Assembly (NCBI RefSeq): GCF_000938305.1
Contig: NZ_JYMT01000015.1
Coordinates: forward strand, 100,339 to 164,338
Direction of reading: 5' to 3'
Length of the DNA: 64,000 bases
DNA from: Bradyrhizobium sp. LTSP885
Lineage (GTDB): Bacteria > Pseudomonadota > Alphaproteobacteria > Rhizobiales > Xanthobacteraceae
The notes under the pieces are model-generated. The model searched no databases. It saw only the letters and a program-made list of their open reading frames with translations, and was not told where the DNA came from. This document shows positions 47,241-57,204 of this stretch, in pieces. How positions within the stretch are numbered: the first letter of the stretch is position 1; each line of letters begins with the position of its first letter. The position numbers and the translations under genes are program-made.

Positions 47241-47268
47241 ATATAGGAGAGAGGGTCCTGCCCGCAAG
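47241..47268 (-). promoter_or_regulatory. Possible heat-shock (RpoH-type) promoter of dnaK
   Basis: On the minus strand CTTG (47268-47265) is separated by 17 bases from CCTATAT (47247-47241). This resembles alphaproteobacterial RpoH promoters (CTTG with a CxxTAT-like -10). The same sequence can be read as TTGCGG with TATATC, so sigma-70 is also possible. Confidence 0.4.
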
Positions 47269-47727
47269 GACTGGACGCAACGTTGAGGCCTGAAAAGACT
47301 GACGTTTGAAAGATTGTGTCAGCTTGGGGCCCGCGCCGGCTCAACCTCTAATCAAGTTAACAAATAGGCAATGTTGCCGGGCGCGATCAAGCGCGATCCA
47401 CACCACGCGCACAGGTCATGCGTGTTGAGTGAACGCTCACAACGGGCCCGACACGCAACCGGCTCGCCGGTTGACCGGGCGCGCTATTTGGCCGCCGGCC
47501 GTTGTGCTGCCAGCGCGATTGTTTCACCGAGAAATGTCGGGAAACCCTGGAAAGGACCGCCTTGTCTGGCGAAAAGCCCGTGGAATCGTGACGACAGAGC
47601 GGAAACGAAGATCAGGCGGACCTGTTGCAGAGCCATCAAAACCGCTAAAAGCGGGCCGACTGATGCGGCCCACCCAGCCCTGCACCGGCCCTTTGAGCGG
47701 CCTCCAAGCAAACCCGGTAGATCCTTC
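47269..47727. other. Intergenic region upstream of dnaK and of the next plus-strand gene
   Basis: A 593-base gap separates dnaK (47134) from the next start (47728); the part nearest dnaK holds its promoter and leader. The remainder has normal base composition and an open frame with no recognisable protein character. A short run of complementary segments (AAAAGCGGGCCGACTGATGCGGCCC) occurs near 47650. No tRNA or known RNA was recognised. Confidence 0.4.
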
Positions 47728-48666
47728 ATGACGCCCTTTCGAGTTCTCGCTGCGGTTGCCGTGCTGATTGCCACCACCTGGTCTGCTTTCGCTGATGACG
47801 TGGTGTTTCCGCCGGGTGCCCATGTCGGCATGAAGCCGCTGGTCGGCCTCGTTCGCGCAAAGTCCTTCATCGGCTTCGAGACCGAGGACCAGGGCGTCAA
47901 GGTCCTGATCGCCGATCTGCCCCCGGATGCCTATGGCGAGGTCGTCAACGCCTTCAAGGCCAATCCCGCCGGCAGCGGCGGCATCAAGCCCGAGAGCCTC
48001 GAGACCCCGGCCGGACTCGCCTATTATACCGTCGAGAGCGCACGGGACGGCGCGACCAATGTGCGCCGCTACTCCATGATTTTGCCCGGCCCGACCTTCT
48101 CTGGCTACATCGCGGTGCAGGTGCCCGAGAACGCCGCGAGGATCTACACCGACGACGCCGTACGGCAGATGTTCGCCACCGCCTTCATCCGCAACGAGGT
48201 GCCGGTCGACGAGCAGCTCGGCATGATGCCGTTCAAGATCACCGAGCTGAGCAATTTCAAGACCGTCCGCATGGTGGCGCCCGGCGCAGCGCTGATGCTG
48301 GCCGACGGCGACGAGAAGACCGGCTTCGAAACCAAGCCCTTCATCCTCCTCGGCATCATCGGCTCGACCGCGGCCTCTCCCGACGATCGCGGTCGCTTCG
48401 CCCAGCAGATTGCCACCACGATTCCCGGCGTGCGCGATGGGCACATCACCATGTCGGAGCCGATCCGTATCGACGGCCAGGCCGGCTACGAGACACGGAT
48501 CGACGCGATCAGCGGCAAGGACAACACGCCTGTCACCATCGTGCAGTGGCTGCGATTTGGCTCGCAGTCGTCGATGCGCATCATCGGAAGTTCGCCGCGC
48601 ACCGACTGGGAGAAGGCATTCCCGCGCTTCCGCGCGGTGCGTGACGGCATCCAGCCGCGCGGCTAA
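47728..48666 (+). CDS. Exported protein of unknown function
   Basis: A 312-residue protein with a clear signal peptide (MTPFRVLAAVAVLIATTWSA, cleavage near AFA-D). The mature sequence begins DDVVFPPGAHVGMKPLVGL and contains repeated beta-like segments without cysteines. I do not recognise a named family; similar exported proteins occur in Bradyrhizobium. The frame is open to 47371, but the signal peptide fixes ATG 47728. It appears monocistronic. Confidence 0.75.
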   Translation: MTPFRVLAAVAVLIATTWSAFADDVVFPPGAHVGMKPLVGLVRAKSFIGFETEDQGVKVLIADLPPDAYGEVVNAFKANPAGSGGIKPESLETPAGLAYYTVESARDGATNVRRYSMILPGPTFSGYIAVQVPENAARIYTDDAVRQMFATAFIRNEVPVDEQLGMMPFKITELSNFKTVRMVAPGAALMLADGDEKTGFETKPFILLGIIGSTAASPDDRGRFAQQIATTIPGVRDGHITMSEPIRIDGQAGYETRIDAISGKDNTPVTIVQWLRFGSQSSMRIIGSSPRTDWEKAFPRFRAVRDGIQPRG

Positions 48667-48745
48667 AGCCGTTTCCGTTCCGATGGAATCCGAACGGGGC
48701 TCTCGAGCCTTGATTTGAAGCGCTTTCTATACGCGAACCGGAATC

Positions 48746-48787
48746 CATCCCGGATCAGGTCCGGGACAGGCTTCGCTCGAAAACGCT
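48746..48787 (+). repeat. Dispersed repeat (CATCCCGG...GAAAACGCT), copy 1
   Basis: The segment starting CATCCCGGATCAGGTCCGGG and ending CTTCGCTCGAAAACGCT recurs, with few changes, on the opposite strand at 50369-50411 upstream of grpE. It contains the imperfect hairpin TCCCGGA/TCCGGGA. Confidence 0.75.
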
Positions 48788-48889
48788 CTGATCGAAGTTT
48801 CCGCAGCGCCCGCCGAAAAATCGGACTTTCGTTTGTACGCAAACGGAACTAGCCTCCTCGCACGGTTCACCCCAGCGAGGAGAGGCACG

Positions 48890-49612
48890 ATGTTGGATCG
48901 ACGGCAGGTTGTTGCAGGTCTTGTTACAGGTCTTGGCGCGACGGCTCTTGCAACCCTGGCTCCGGGCGAGCTTTGGGCAGCAGCGGTCAAACCTGACGAC
49001 GGCTCGGCGCTGCTGGTGATCGACGTCCAGAACTGCTTCCTGCCCGGCGGCAGCCTGGCGGTGAAGGACGGCGAGCAGGTGGTGCCGATCATCAACAAGA
49101 TGGCCAAGAGCTTTGCCAATGTGGTGATGACGCAGGACTGGCACACGCCCGGACACATCTCCTTCGCCTCGGTCCATTCCGGCAAGAAGCCGTTCGAGAC
49201 GATCGATCTCGCCTATGGCAAGCAGGTGCTGTGGCCCGACCATTGCGTGCAGGGCACCGACGGCGCCTCGCTGTCGAAGGATCTCGCGATCCCGCAGGCC
49301 GAACTGATCATCCGCAAGGGTTTCCACAAGGACGTCGACAGCTATTCCGCCTTCACCGAGGCCGATGGCAAGACCAGCACCGGTCTTGCCGCCTATCTGA
49401 AGGCGCGCAACGTCAAGCGCGTGTTCGTCGCCGGGCTCGCCACTGATTTCTGCGTGGCCTGGACCGCGCTGGACGCGCGCAAGACCGGCTTCGAAACCTA
49501 TGTGGTGGAAGACGCCTGCCGCGGCATAGACACGCAAGGATCGCTTGCGAAGGCCTGGACCGACATGGCCAAGGCCGGCGTCAAGCGGATCCAGTCATCG
49601 GACATCGCCTAA
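48890..49612 (+). CDS. Nicotinamidase/isochorismatase-family hydrolase with Tat-like signal
   Basis: A 240-residue PncA-like hydrolase. Catalytic residues are evident: Asp45 in LLVIDVQNCF, the metal ligands in QDWHTPGH (Asp83, His85, His89), Lys143 in IIRKGFHK and nucleophile Cys188 in AGLATDFCV. It converts nicotinamide to nicotinate. Unexpectedly, the N-terminus is a twin-arginine-like signal (MLDRRQVVAGLVTGLGATAL). GGAGAGG lies just upstream of the ATG. It would therefore act in the periplasm, unlike cytoplasmic PncA. Confidence 0.85.
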   Translation: MLDRRQVVAGLVTGLGATALATLAPGELWAAAVKPDDGSALLVIDVQNCFLPGGSLAVKDGEQVVPIINKMAKSFANVVMTQDWHTPGHISFASVHSGKKPFETIDLAYGKQVLWPDHCVQGTDGASLSKDLAIPQAELIIRKGFHKDVDSYSAFTEADGKTSTGLAAYLKARNVKRVFVAGLATDFCVAWTALDARKTGFETYVVEDACRGIDTQGSLAKAWTDMAKAGVKRIQSSDIA

Positions 49613-49668
49613 GGTTTCTTGACTTAAGGTGTCTTGGCGCAGGATTTCCTCGCGTGACGTCGAAACGA

Positions 49669-50274
49669 TCAGGCCGTGAAATCGGCCGCCGGGGCGGCTT
49701 TGGCGCCGCCCTTGGAGACACCCACCAGGGCCGGGCGCAAGATGCGCTCGCCGATCATGTAGCCGGCCTGCATGACCTGCACCACGGTGCCTGACGGCAC
49801 CGACACATCGGGCACCTCAAACATCGCCTGCTGGAAATTCGGATCGAATTTCTCGCCGATCGGATCGAACTTTTTCACGCCGTTCTTTTCCAGCGCGTTG
49901 AGCAGCGAGCGCTCGGTCAGCTCGACGCCTTCGATCAATGCCTTCAGGCCGGGATCGGCGGCTTCCTTGGCCTCGGCCGGAACCGCATCGAGCGCGCGCT
50001 GCATATTGTCGGCGATATCGAGCACGTCGCGGGCGAAGCCGGTGATCCCGTAGGTCTTGGCATCAGCGACCTCGCGGCGGGTGCGTTGACGAAGATTCTC
50101 CATCTCGGCCAGCGTACGCAGCATCTTGTCGCGCGTCTCGGCCAGTTCCTTGCTCAAGGCCTCCGTCGATCCGACCTCGGGATCGTCGGGCATGATGTAA
50201 GGCTTGGAGACCACAGGCTCGCCCGTCGGCGCCGGATTCTCGGTATTGTCATTGGTCCGGTTCGGATCGATCAT
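49669..50274 (-). CDS. grpE: Nucleotide exchange factor GrpE
   Basis: A 201-residue GrpE homologue. The acidic disordered N-terminus is followed by a long coiled coil ([20 protein letters not shown], residues about 48-100) and the C-terminal beta domain ([20 protein letters not shown]). It releases ADP from DnaK. It lies about 190 bases downstream of hrcA on the same strand, with a dispersed repeat in between. Confidence 0.97.
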   Translation of the reverse strand: MIDPNRTNDNTENPAPTGEPVVSKPYIMPDDPEVGSTEALSKELAETRDKMLRTLAEMENLRQRTRREVADAKTYGITGFARDVLDIADNMQRALDAVPAEAKEAADPGLKALIEGVELTERSLLNALEKNGVKKFDPIGEKFDPNFQQAMFEVPDVSVPSGTVVQVMQAGYMIGERILRPALVGVSKGGAKAAPAADFTA

Positions 50275-50368
50275 GGCTTGCCTTCTCGAAAAAACGCGCG
50301 TCGTTCAAATCTTGGGGATTGGCTGGCCCGGATATCGTGCTTTAAGCGACGAAAATCAAGCGCCACAT

Positions 50369-50411
50369 AGCGTTTTCGAGCGAAAGCCTGTCCCGAACTT
50401 GACCCGGGATG
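50369..50411 (-). repeat. Dispersed repeat (CATCCCGG...GAAAACGCT), copy 2
   Basis: On the minus strand this reads CATCCCGGGTCAAGTTCGGG through GCTTTCGCTCGAAAACGCT, a near-copy of 48746-48787. It lies between hrcA and grpE. Confidence 0.75.
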
Positions 50412-50464
50412 GCCCCCCGGCTCGCGTGAAAAAACGCGTCAAATGAAAGGCAACTTCCGTCCGG

Positions 50465-51553
50465 TCAGCCGCCCAGGATCTGGCTGACGATACGCGCGGC
50501 GTAATCGACGGTCGGGATCACCCTGGCATAGTTCAGCCGCGTCGGGCCGATCACGCCGAGGACACCGACGATCCGGCCATGGGCATCGCTGTAAGGCGCG
50601 ATGATGGTCGAGGAACCCGACAGCGAGAACAGCTTGCTCTCCGAGCCGATGAAAATCCGCACCCCCTCGCCACGTTCGGCGCGGCCGAGCAGGTCGATCA
50701 CGCCGCGCTTGGTCTCGAGATCATCGAACAGCGACTTGACGCGCTCGAGATCATCGAGCGCATGCAGATCCTCCAGCAAATTGGCGTGGCCGCGCACGAT
50801 CAGCTGCCGGTCTTCGTTCTCGCCGCCGGACCAGCTCGCGATGCCGGCCGCCACCACCTTCTGCGTCAGCTGGTCGAGCTCGGCGCGGTTCTGCGTCAAG
50901 GCGGTCTCGAGCTCGAGGCGCGCTTCGGCCAGGGTCCGGCCACGGATCCGCGCGTTGAGGAAGTTGGTCGCTTCCGTTAGCGCCGAAGAGGGAACCCCGG
51001 GCGGCAGTGCCAACACCCGGTTTTCGACCTGGCCGTCTTCGCTGACCAGCACGACCAGCGCCTTCTCCGGTTCCAGCCGCACGAATTCGATGTGCTTCAG
51101 CCGCGCGTTCGATTTCGGCGTCAACACCACGGCCGCGGCGCGGGTCAGCCCCGACAGCCGGGTCAGCGCTTCCCCGAGCGCCGCCTCGACCGATTGCGCG
51201 CGGCCGACGGAGGCGAGCTGGGTCTGGATCGATTGGCGCTCCGCCTCGGTGAGGTCGCCGACCTGCATCAGGGCGTCGACGAAGAAGCGCAGGCCGAGTT
51301 CGGTCGGCAACCGGCCGGCGGAGGTATGCGGCGCGTAGATCAGGCCGAGCTGCTCGAGATCCGACATCACGTTGCGGACCGACGCCGGCGACAGCGGCAA
51401 CGCAATCAGGCGCGAGATATTGCGCGAGCCGACGGGCTCGCCGGTCGCAAGATAGCTTTCGACAATTTGACGAAAAATGTCGCGCGAGCGCTCGTTGAGC
51501 TGGGCAAGCCCCGCATGCGGCGTGATCAGGCTGATCGGATCGTGGTGAGCCAC
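50465..51553 (-). CDS. hrcA: Heat-inducible transcription repressor HrcA
   Basis: A 362-residue HrcA. The N-terminal winged helix ([36 protein letters not shown]) is followed by the GAF-like domain and an inserted dimerising region; [20 protein letters not shown] is the conserved C-terminal motif. It normally binds CIRCE inverted repeats near groE. No CIRCE is visible near dnaK, grpE or hrcA here, so its targets lie elsewhere. The gene is divergent from rph. Confidence 0.97.
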   Translation of the reverse strand: MAHHDPISLITPHAGLAQLNERSRDIFRQIVESYLATGEPVGSRNISRLIALPLSPASVRNVMSDLEQLGLIYAPHTSAGRLPTELGLRFFVDALMQVGDLTEAERQSIQTQLASVGRAQSVEAALGEALTRLSGLTRAAAVVLTPKSNARLKHIEFVRLEPEKALVVLVSEDGQVENRVLALPPGVPSSALTEATNFLNARIRGRTLAEARLELETALTQNRAELDQLTQKVVAAGIASWSGGENEDRQLIVRGHANLLEDLHALDDLERVKSLFDDLETKRGVIDLLGRAERGEGVRIFIGSESKLFSLSGSSTIIAPYSDAHGRIVGVLGVIGPTRLNYARVIPTVDYAARIVSQILGG

Positions 51554-51678
51554 GCACTACTCCCTCACAATTGCCCCTAATCTGTCGATCCGCGAGGTCC
51601 GTGACAAGCAGGCATTCAGACCAAATAGCCTGGCCGAAAACCCTTGCCGCTGCCCGTTCCCCCTCCTACAAGCACGGC

Positions 51679-51779
51679 TTGAGCACGATCCGGAAGAATT
51701 GCAACCGGTTTTCCGAAAAGGTCGTGCTCAAACAAAACGTTAGAGCGCGATGACGATTCGAGACAAGTCGTCACGCTCC
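51679..51779. repeat. Dispersed inverted repeat (GAGCACGATC variant) upstream of rph
   Basis: Perfect arms TTGAGCACGA (51679-51688) and TCGTGCTCAA (51722-51731) flank CCGG and ACCGGTTTTCC, followed by a second hairpin GAGCGCGATGACGA / TCGTCACGCTC (51743-51778). The element lies within 35 bases of the rph start. Confidence 0.75.
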
Positions 51780-51811
51780 GGCACCTTCTCGGATTTTTCG
51801 GAGGATTCCCC

Positions 51812-52525
51812 ATGCGGCCAAGCCGCCGTGCGCCCGATGAACTGCGTCCCGTGTCGCTGGACCGCGGCGTCGTCAAATATGCCGAGGGCTCCTGCATGGT
51901 GAAATTCGGCGACACCCATGTGCTGGTGACCGCCACGCTGGAGGAACGGCTGCCGCCGTGGCTGAAGGGCCAGGGCCGCGGTTGGGTCACCGCCGAATAT
52001 GGCATGCTGCCGCGCGCCACGCTGGAACGCACCCGCCGCGAGGCGTCCGCCGGCAAGCAGGGCGGCCGTACCGTCGAAATCCAGCGGCTGATTGGCCGCT
52101 CCCTCCGCGCCGCGGTCGACCTGGAAGCGCTGGGCGAACGCCAGATCACCGTCGATTGCGACGTCATCCAGGCCGATGGCGGCACCCGTACCGCCTCGAT
52201 CACCGGCGCATGGGTCGCGCTTGCGGATTGCATCAACTGGATGAAGACCCGCAACATGTTGAAGGCCAACGTGCTGCGCGACAACGTGGCGGCGATCTCC
52301 TGCGGCATCTACAAGGGCACGCCGGTGCTCGACCTCGATTATGCCGAGGACTCCGAAGCCGATACCGACGCCAATTTCGTCATGACCGGTGACGGCCGCA
52401 TCATCGAGGTGCAGGGCACCGCCGAGAAGACGCCGTTCTCGCAAGACGAATTCCTGGCGCTGATGGCGCTGGCGCGCAAAGGTGTCGCGCGTCTGGTCGA
52501 CTTGCAAAAGCTCGCGGTGGCGTAG
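51812..52525 (+). CDS. rph: Ribonuclease PH
   Basis: A 237-residue phosphorolytic 3' exoribonuclease that trims tRNA 3' ends. [40 protein letters not shown] and [20 protein letters not shown] are classic RPH motifs. GGAGG lies upstream of the ATG. rdgB starts 11 bases after its stop and hemW overlaps rdgB, so rph-rdgB-hemW form an operon. Confidence 0.97.
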   Translation: MRPSRRAPDELRPVSLDRGVVKYAEGSCMVKFGDTHVLVTATLEERLPPWLKGQGRGWVTAEYGMLPRATLERTRREASAGKQGGRTVEIQRLIGRSLRAAVDLEALGERQITVDCDVIQADGGTRTASITGAWVALADCINWMKTRNMLKANVLRDNVAAISCGIYKGTPVLDLDYAEDSEADTDANFVMTGDGRIIEVQGTAEKTPFSQDEFLALMALARKGVARLVDLQKLAVA

Positions 52526-52536
52526 TCAGATTGGCC

Positions 52537-53172
52537 ATGCACCGCCGAATCACCGGAAAGCTCGTGATCGCCACCCATAATCCCGGCAAGCTCGCCGAGA
52601 TGCGGGAGCTGCTGGCGCCGCACGGGGTGGAAGCGGTGTCGGCCGGCGAGCTTGGCCTCGCCGAGCCCGAGGAGACCGGCGACAGCTTTCGCGCCAATGC
52701 GGCGATCAAGGCGATCGCTGCGGCGAAGGCTGTGGGATTGCCCGCCTTTGCCGACGATTCCGGCCTCGTGGTCGACGCGCTCGACGGCGCACCCGGTATC
52801 TATTCGGCGCGCTGGGCCGGCGAAACCAAAGATTTCATGGCGGCGATGACCCGGATCGAGCGCCTGCTGCAAGAGCGCGGCGCCACCACGCCGGACAAGC
52901 GCAAGGCGCACTTCGTCTCCGCGCTATGCGTGGCCTGGCCCGACGATCATCTCGAAGAGGTCGAGGCCCGGGTCGATGGAACCTTGGTCTGGCCGCCGCG
53001 CGGCACCGCCGGCTTCGGCTACGATCCGGCCTTCCTGCCTGACGGACACGGGCGTACCTTCGGCGAGATGACCAGCATCGAGAAGCACGGCCTGCCGCCG
53101 ATCGGGCTCGGCCTGTCGCATCGCGCCCGCGCCTTCGTCAAGCTCGCGGAGATCTGTCTTGAGCCACGCTGA
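52537..53172 (+). CDS. rdgB: dITP/XTP pyrophosphatase
   Basis: A 211-residue HAM1-family nucleotide pyrophosphatase that removes non-canonical dITP and [41 protein letters not shown] and [12 protein letters not shown] are diagnostic. ATG 52537 is preferred; TTG 52531 would add two residues. Its end overlaps the start of hemW by 14 bases. Confidence 0.96.
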   Translation: MHRRITGKLVIATHNPGKLAEMRELLAPHGVEAVSAGELGLAEPEETGDSFRANAAIKAIAAAKAVGLPAFADDSGLVVDALDGAPGIYSARWAGETKDFMAAMTRIERLLQERGATTPDKRKAHFVSALCVAWPDDHLEEVEARVDGTLVWPPRGTAGFGYDPAFLPDGHGRTFGEMTSIEKHGLPPIGLGLSHRARAFVKLAEICLEPR

Positions 53173-54316
53173 ACGAAGAGCCTTCGGCGTCTACGTGCAC
53201 TGGCCGTTCTGCCTGTCGAAATGCCCTTATTGCGATTTCAACAGCCACGTCCGGCATGCGCCGATTGACGAAGATCGCTTCGTGCGCGCCTTTGCCCGCG
53301 AGATCGAGACCACCGCCGCGCGCGTGCCGGGGCGCGAAGTCTCCTCGATCTTCCTCGGCGGCGGCACCCCATCGCTGATGCAGCCGCAGACCGTCGGCGC
53401 CGTGCTCGATGCGATCGGCAAGCACTGGTCGGTCGCGCCTGACGTCGAAGTCACGCTCGAGGCCAATCCGACCAGCGTCGAGGCGACACGCTTTCGCGGC
53501 TATCGTGCAGCCGGCGTCAACCGCGTCTCGCTCGGCGTGCAGGCACTTGACGATGGCTCGCTGAAGGCGCTTGGACGCCTGCACACCGCGCGCGAGGCGC
53601 TCGATGCGGTTGCGATCGCGCGCACCGCGTTCGACCGTTACTCCTTCGACCTGATCTACGCTCGCCCCGACCAGACCCCGCAGATGTGGGCAGGCGAATT
53701 GAAGCAGGCGATCTCGGAGGCGGCCGAGCATTTGTCGCTCTACCAGCTGACGATCGAGGAAGGCACGCCGTTCTTCGGGCTGCACGCCGCGGGCAAACTG
53801 AAGACGCCCGATGAGGCGATGGCGCGCGCGCTCTACGACGTCACCCAGGAGGTCTGTGGGCGCGAGGGATTGCCGGCTTACGAGATTTCCAACCACGCGC
53901 GCGCCGGCGCCGAGTGCAAGCACAACCTCGTCTATTGGCGCGGCGATGAATATGCCGGCGTCGGACCGGGCGCGCATGGCCGTCTCGATATCGATGGCAT
54001 CAGGCACGCGACCGCGACGGACAAGCGCCCCGAGGCCTGGCTATCGAAGGTCGAGGAGCGCGGCCACGGTGTCATGACCGACGACTCGCTCAACAGCGAA
54101 GAGCGCGCCGACGAATTCCTGCTGATGGGGCTGCGGCTCGCGGAAGGGATCGATCCCAAGCGCTATGCGGCGCTGTCCGGCCGCCAGCTCGATCCGCACC
54201 GGATCGCCACGCTGCGCGAGGAAGGCGCGATCGCCGTCGATCCTGATGGGCGGCTGCGCGTGACCAAGTCGGGATTCCCGGTGCTCGACGCCGTCGTCGC
54301 GGATTTGGCTGCCTAG
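53159..54316 (+). CDS. hemW: HemW-family radical SAM heme chaperone
   Basis: A 385-residue radical SAM protein. The 4Fe-4S motif C-x3-C-x2-C is [12 protein letters not shown] (Cys18, Cys22, Cys25), with [14 protein letters not shown] downstream. The [20 protein letters not shown] stretch is the HNxxYW signature of HemW, as opposed to HemN, so it is a heme-trafficking protein rather than coproporphyrinogen dehydrogenase. The start is a TTG at 53159 overlapping rdgB. Confidence 0.92.
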   Translation: MSHAERRAFGVYVHWPFCLSKCPYCDFNSHVRHAPIDEDRFVRAFAREIETTAARVPGREVSSIFLGGGTPSLMQPQTVGAVLDAIGKHWSVAPDVEVTLEANPTSVEATRFRGYRAAGVNRVSLGVQALDDGSLKALGRLHTAREALDAVAIARTAFDRYSFDLIYARPDQTPQMWAGELKQAISEAAEHLSLYQLTIEEGTPFFGLHAAGKLKTPDEAMARALYDVTQEVCGREGLPAYEISNHARAGAECKHNLVYWRGDEYAGVGPGAHGRLDIDGIRHATATDKRPEAWLSKVEERGHGVMTDDSLNSEERADEFLLMGLRLAEGIDPKRYAALSGRQLDPHRIATLREEGAIAVDPDGRLRVTKSGFPVLDAVVADLAA

Positions 54317-54350
54317 CTAGCTCTCATGTCGTCAAGCCTTGGGCCGTGTC

Positions 54351-54752
54351 TCAGCTTGAAGTCTGAGCGCTTGTGCTTGTCGGCTTTTTGTCAGGTCTGG
54401 CCACAAGCCAAAAAATCAGGGCTGTGAAGGTGCCCAGGAGGCCAAAGTACCAGGTCAAGAAAACTGTTCCGATGATGTTGTTTTTCAGATCCGACGCGGT
54501 CACGAGGCTCCCGACGACTGGAACGGCAGTTGTGAGGAACCCTATCAACAAATAGGGCCAGAGCCGCTGACTTCCTCTCCGGGAAAAAATTAGAAAAGCC
54601 GGGACGCCAACGAGGCCTTGCAACAAATAGATCAGACAGCAAACGAAAATGTATGCCGATGGTCCGGTTCTATTTGGAGCTTGAGCCATGTACCAAGCTG
54701 GCAATATGGCAGGCAGCAATGGGGCAACCAGGAATGCGACAAGGATTCGCAT
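54351..54752 (-). CDS. Small four-helix membrane protein of unknown function
   Basis: A 133-residue protein, mostly hydrophobic, with about four membrane segments (MRILVAFLVAPLLPAILPAW, FVCCLIYLLQGLVGVPAFLI, LLIGFLTTAVPVVGSLVT, FLTWYFGLLGTFTALIFWLV) and a hydrophilic C-terminus. I recognise no family. The DNA is visibly poorer in G+C than its neighbours, suggesting recent acquisition or relaxed selection. It ends shortly after hemW in convergent orientation and stands alone. Confidence 0.6.
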   Translation of the reverse strand: MRILVAFLVAPLLPAILPAWYMAQAPNRTGPSAYIFVCCLIYLLQGLVGVPAFLIFSRRGSQRLWPYLLIGFLTTAVPVVGSLVTASDLKNNIIGTVFLTWYFGLLGTFTALIFWLVARPDKKPTSTSAQTSS

Positions 54753-54826
54753 GAAATACGTTCCTCCGAAGTGCCGGGATGGCGGACGTAGTCATGGGCC
54801 CCGGCGCTCGCTGGCGTGACAAAGAA

Positions 54827-56026
54827 CTACGCTCCAAAACTCTTCGGCGAGCCGGCGACCGGCGTGCCGCCGCCCGATGCCACCTTCATGACCGCAAGGC
54901 CGCGCTCGTTGGTGCCGTCAGCGCGAAAGCGGAACAGGCCGTCGATGCCGGCAAATCCGGATGGATTGGTCAGGGTTTCGGCCGAAAAGCGCTGCGCACC
55001 TTGTGTGCGCGCGAGTGCTGCAACGAGGGCCACCGCGTCATAGGCAAGCGTCGCGGTGCGCACCGGCTCAGCCCCAAACTTGGTGCGGTAGCGGTTGGCG
55101 AAGCTGCGGAAACCGGCCGGATCGGGCGCGGCATAGAGCCCGCCCTGCAAAACCGGGCTCGCAAACACCCGCGGATTGTCCCACAGCCCGGTTCCGAGCA
55201 GCTGGATGTTGCGCAGGTTGGAGCCCGCGGCGGTCAGCGCATCCGCGGTCGCGACGACCGAATCACCGTCATCGGCGAGCAGCAGCGCGTCGGCCGAGCC
55301 GAGCGCCTGCGCCACTGTGCGTGCCGGCGTGGCGCGATCGGCGCCGTATTTCTCGAAGGCGACGACGCGTCCGTTCTTGCGGCCGACGGCCTGCTTGAAC
55401 GCGGCCTCGACCACGTTGCCATAGGCATTGTCGGGCACCATCGCCGCAAACGAGCGTTTTCCGGTGCCGGCGGCATAATCGACAATGCGATTGATGTCGG
55501 ATTCCGGCAGAAAGCTCAGAAGAAACACGCCGCGCGAAGCCACGCTCGAATCGGTCGAGAATGCGATCACGGACGTGCCGCGCGTGCGTGTCAGCTGCGC
55601 CGTGGGCGGCACCGAGCCGGCAAACAACGGCCCCAGAATGATCTCGGCCCCTTCGGACAGCGCCTGCTGGGTGCCCTGCGCCGCGCCCTGCGGGCTGCCG
55701 CCATCGTCCTTGATCAGGAGCTGGATGTTCGGGTTCTGGAATTCCGCCAGCGCCATTTCGGCAGCGTTCCGCATCGACTGTGCGGCGACCGCGGCATTGC
55801 CGGACGCCGACAGCGGCAGGATCAGGCCGACCTTGACCTGCCCGGTTCCGACCGCCTGCGGCTGCTGCTGGGGACCGGCGGGCCCGGCATCCTGACCGCC
55901 AAACTGGCTCAGACTCTGCTGGATACCGGAGCAAGCCGACAGCAGCGGCGCACCAATGATGAGGCCAAGCGCTGTCCGCCGGGTCGCGCCCGACGGCGGG
56001 GACTTGCGGTTATGCGGGCCTGCCAT
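54827..56026 (-). CDS. LpoA-like penicillin-binding protein activator lipoprotein
   Basis: A 399-residue protein with a lipoprotein signal (TALGLIIGAPLLSACSG, lipobox LSAC) and a type I periplasmic-binding-protein fold (VKVGLILPLSASGNAAVAA, GAEIILGPLFAGSVPPTA). It lacks the long helical N-domain of E. coli LpoA. The divergent position next to rsmI and yraN mirrors lpoA-rsmI-yraN in gammaproteobacteria, which supports a role near peptidoglycan synthesis; a branched-chain amino-acid-type binding protein is the alternative. ATG 56026 (MAGPHNRKSPP) follows a better-supported start than the longer open frame. Confidence 0.75.
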   Translation of the reverse strand: MAGPHNRKSPPSGATRRTALGLIIGAPLLSACSGIQQSLSQFGGQDAGPAGPQQQPQAVGTGQVKVGLILPLSASGNAAVAAQSMRNAAEMALAEFQNPNIQLLIKDDGGSPQGAAQGTQQALSEGAEIILGPLFAGSVPPTAQLTRTRGTSVIAFSTDSSVASRGVFLLSFLPESDINRIVDYAAGTGKRSFAAMVPDNAYGNVVEAAFKQAVGRKNGRVVAFEKYGADRATPARTVAQALGSADALLLADDGDSVVATADALTAAGSNLRNIQLLGTGLWDNPRVFASPVLQGGLYAAPDPAGFRSFANRYRTKFGAEPVRTATLAYDAVALVAALARTQGAQRFSAETLTNPSGFAGIDGLFRFRADGTNERGLAVMKVASGGGTPVAGSPKSFGA

Positions 56027-56250
56027 CGTCTCTCTTCTCTTGACCGACCGTGATCGGCCGGGATTCCATCCAGCCCTGATAAAGGGGGGGTGGATTTGGG
56101 CATATTGTCGGCGAATAGTTAACCAAAACAAAAGGATTATGGCCTTGCGGCGCCGTTGCCGGGGCTTGCCATTCTCGGCGTTTCAGCGGGCTTTCGACCG
56201 GCCCTGTCGGGATGTTGGCGAAAGCGCCGCCATCCCTTTAGATTGGTATT

Positions 56251-57204
56251 ATGCGCGCAAAAACCAGCACCCTCCACAGCTCCGATGCCACGACGCCGCC
56301 TGCGGACCGAACCTTTTCCGTGGCCGGCCAGGTGCTGACCGCGCCAAAAGCTGTGCCCGGGCTACACCTGGTCGCGACACCGATCGGCAATCTCGGCGAT
56401 ATCACCCTGCGCGCCTTGGAGACGCTGGCCGGCGTCGACGTCGTCGCCTGCGAGGACACAAGGATCACCCGCCGCCTGACCGAGCGCTATGCAATCACGG
56501 CCGAGCTGAAGCCCTATCACGAACACAACGCTGCGCAGGCGCGGCCAAAAATCCTGGAACGGCTGGCGCAGGGCGCCTCGGTCGCGCTCGTCTCGGATGC
56601 CGGCACGCCGCTGATATCGGACCCCGGCTTCAAGCTGGTGCGCGAGGTCTGCGCCGCCGGGCATCAGGTGATCGCGCTGCCCGGACCGTCATCGGTCCTG
56701 ACCGCGCTGTCCGTTGCGGCGCTGCCGACCGACCGGTTCTTCTTCGAAGGGTTCTTGCCGTCAAAGGAGCATGCGCGGCGTGCGCGGCTCACCGAGCTCG
56801 CCAGGATCGATGCGACGCTCGTGATGTTCGAATCCGGCAATCGCGTTCAGGACAGCTTACGCGATCTCGCCGCGATCATGGGCACGCGCGACGCCGCGAT
56901 CTGCCGCGAGCTGACCAAGCTGCACGAGGAGGTCCAGCGCGCGCCGGTCGCCGAACTAGCGGCGCGCGCAGATACGCTGGAGACCCGCGGCGAATTCGTG
57001 CTCGTCGTCGGGCCGCCTGCGGAGGATGCCGGAATGATGGGTGAGGCAGCGCTGGACGATCTGCTGCGAACATCGCTCGCGCGCGGCAGCGTCAAGGATG
57101 CGGTGGCGCATGCGGTCGAACTGTCGGGGCGGCCGCGCCGCGAGGTCTATGCCCGCGCCCTCGAGCTTGCCAGGGCCACCGGGGACGGCGATGGCGAAGA
57201 CTGA
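56251..57204 (+). CDS. rsmI: 16S rRNA (cytidine-1402-2'-O)-methyltransferase
   Basis: A 317-residue tetrapyrrole-methylase-fold RNA methyltransferase. [29 protein letters not shown] and [18 protein letters not shown] are RsmI signatures. It methylates C1402 of 16S rRNA in the P site. An N-terminal tail of about 30 residues precedes the core. yraN begins 14 bases inside its end. Confidence 0.95.
   Translation: MRAKTSTLHSSDATTPPADRTFSVAGQVLTAPKAVPGLHLVATPIGNLGDITLRALETLAGVDVVACEDTRITRRLTERYAITAELKPYHEHNAAQARPKILERLAQGASVALVSDAGTPLISDPGFKLVREVCAAGHQVIALPGPSSVLTALSVAALPTDRFFFEGFLPSKEHARRARLTELARIDATLVMFESGNRVQDSLRDLAAIMGTRDAAICRELTKLHEEVQRAPVAELAARADTLETRGEFVLVVGPPAEDAGMMGEAALDDLLRTSLARGSVKDAVAHAVELSGRPRREVYARALELARATGDGDGED

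Noticed and set aside
47269..47727. Possible small RNA or leader peptide upstream of the exported-protein gene
   Set aside because: Only weak complementary segments were seen and no promoter-terminator pair.
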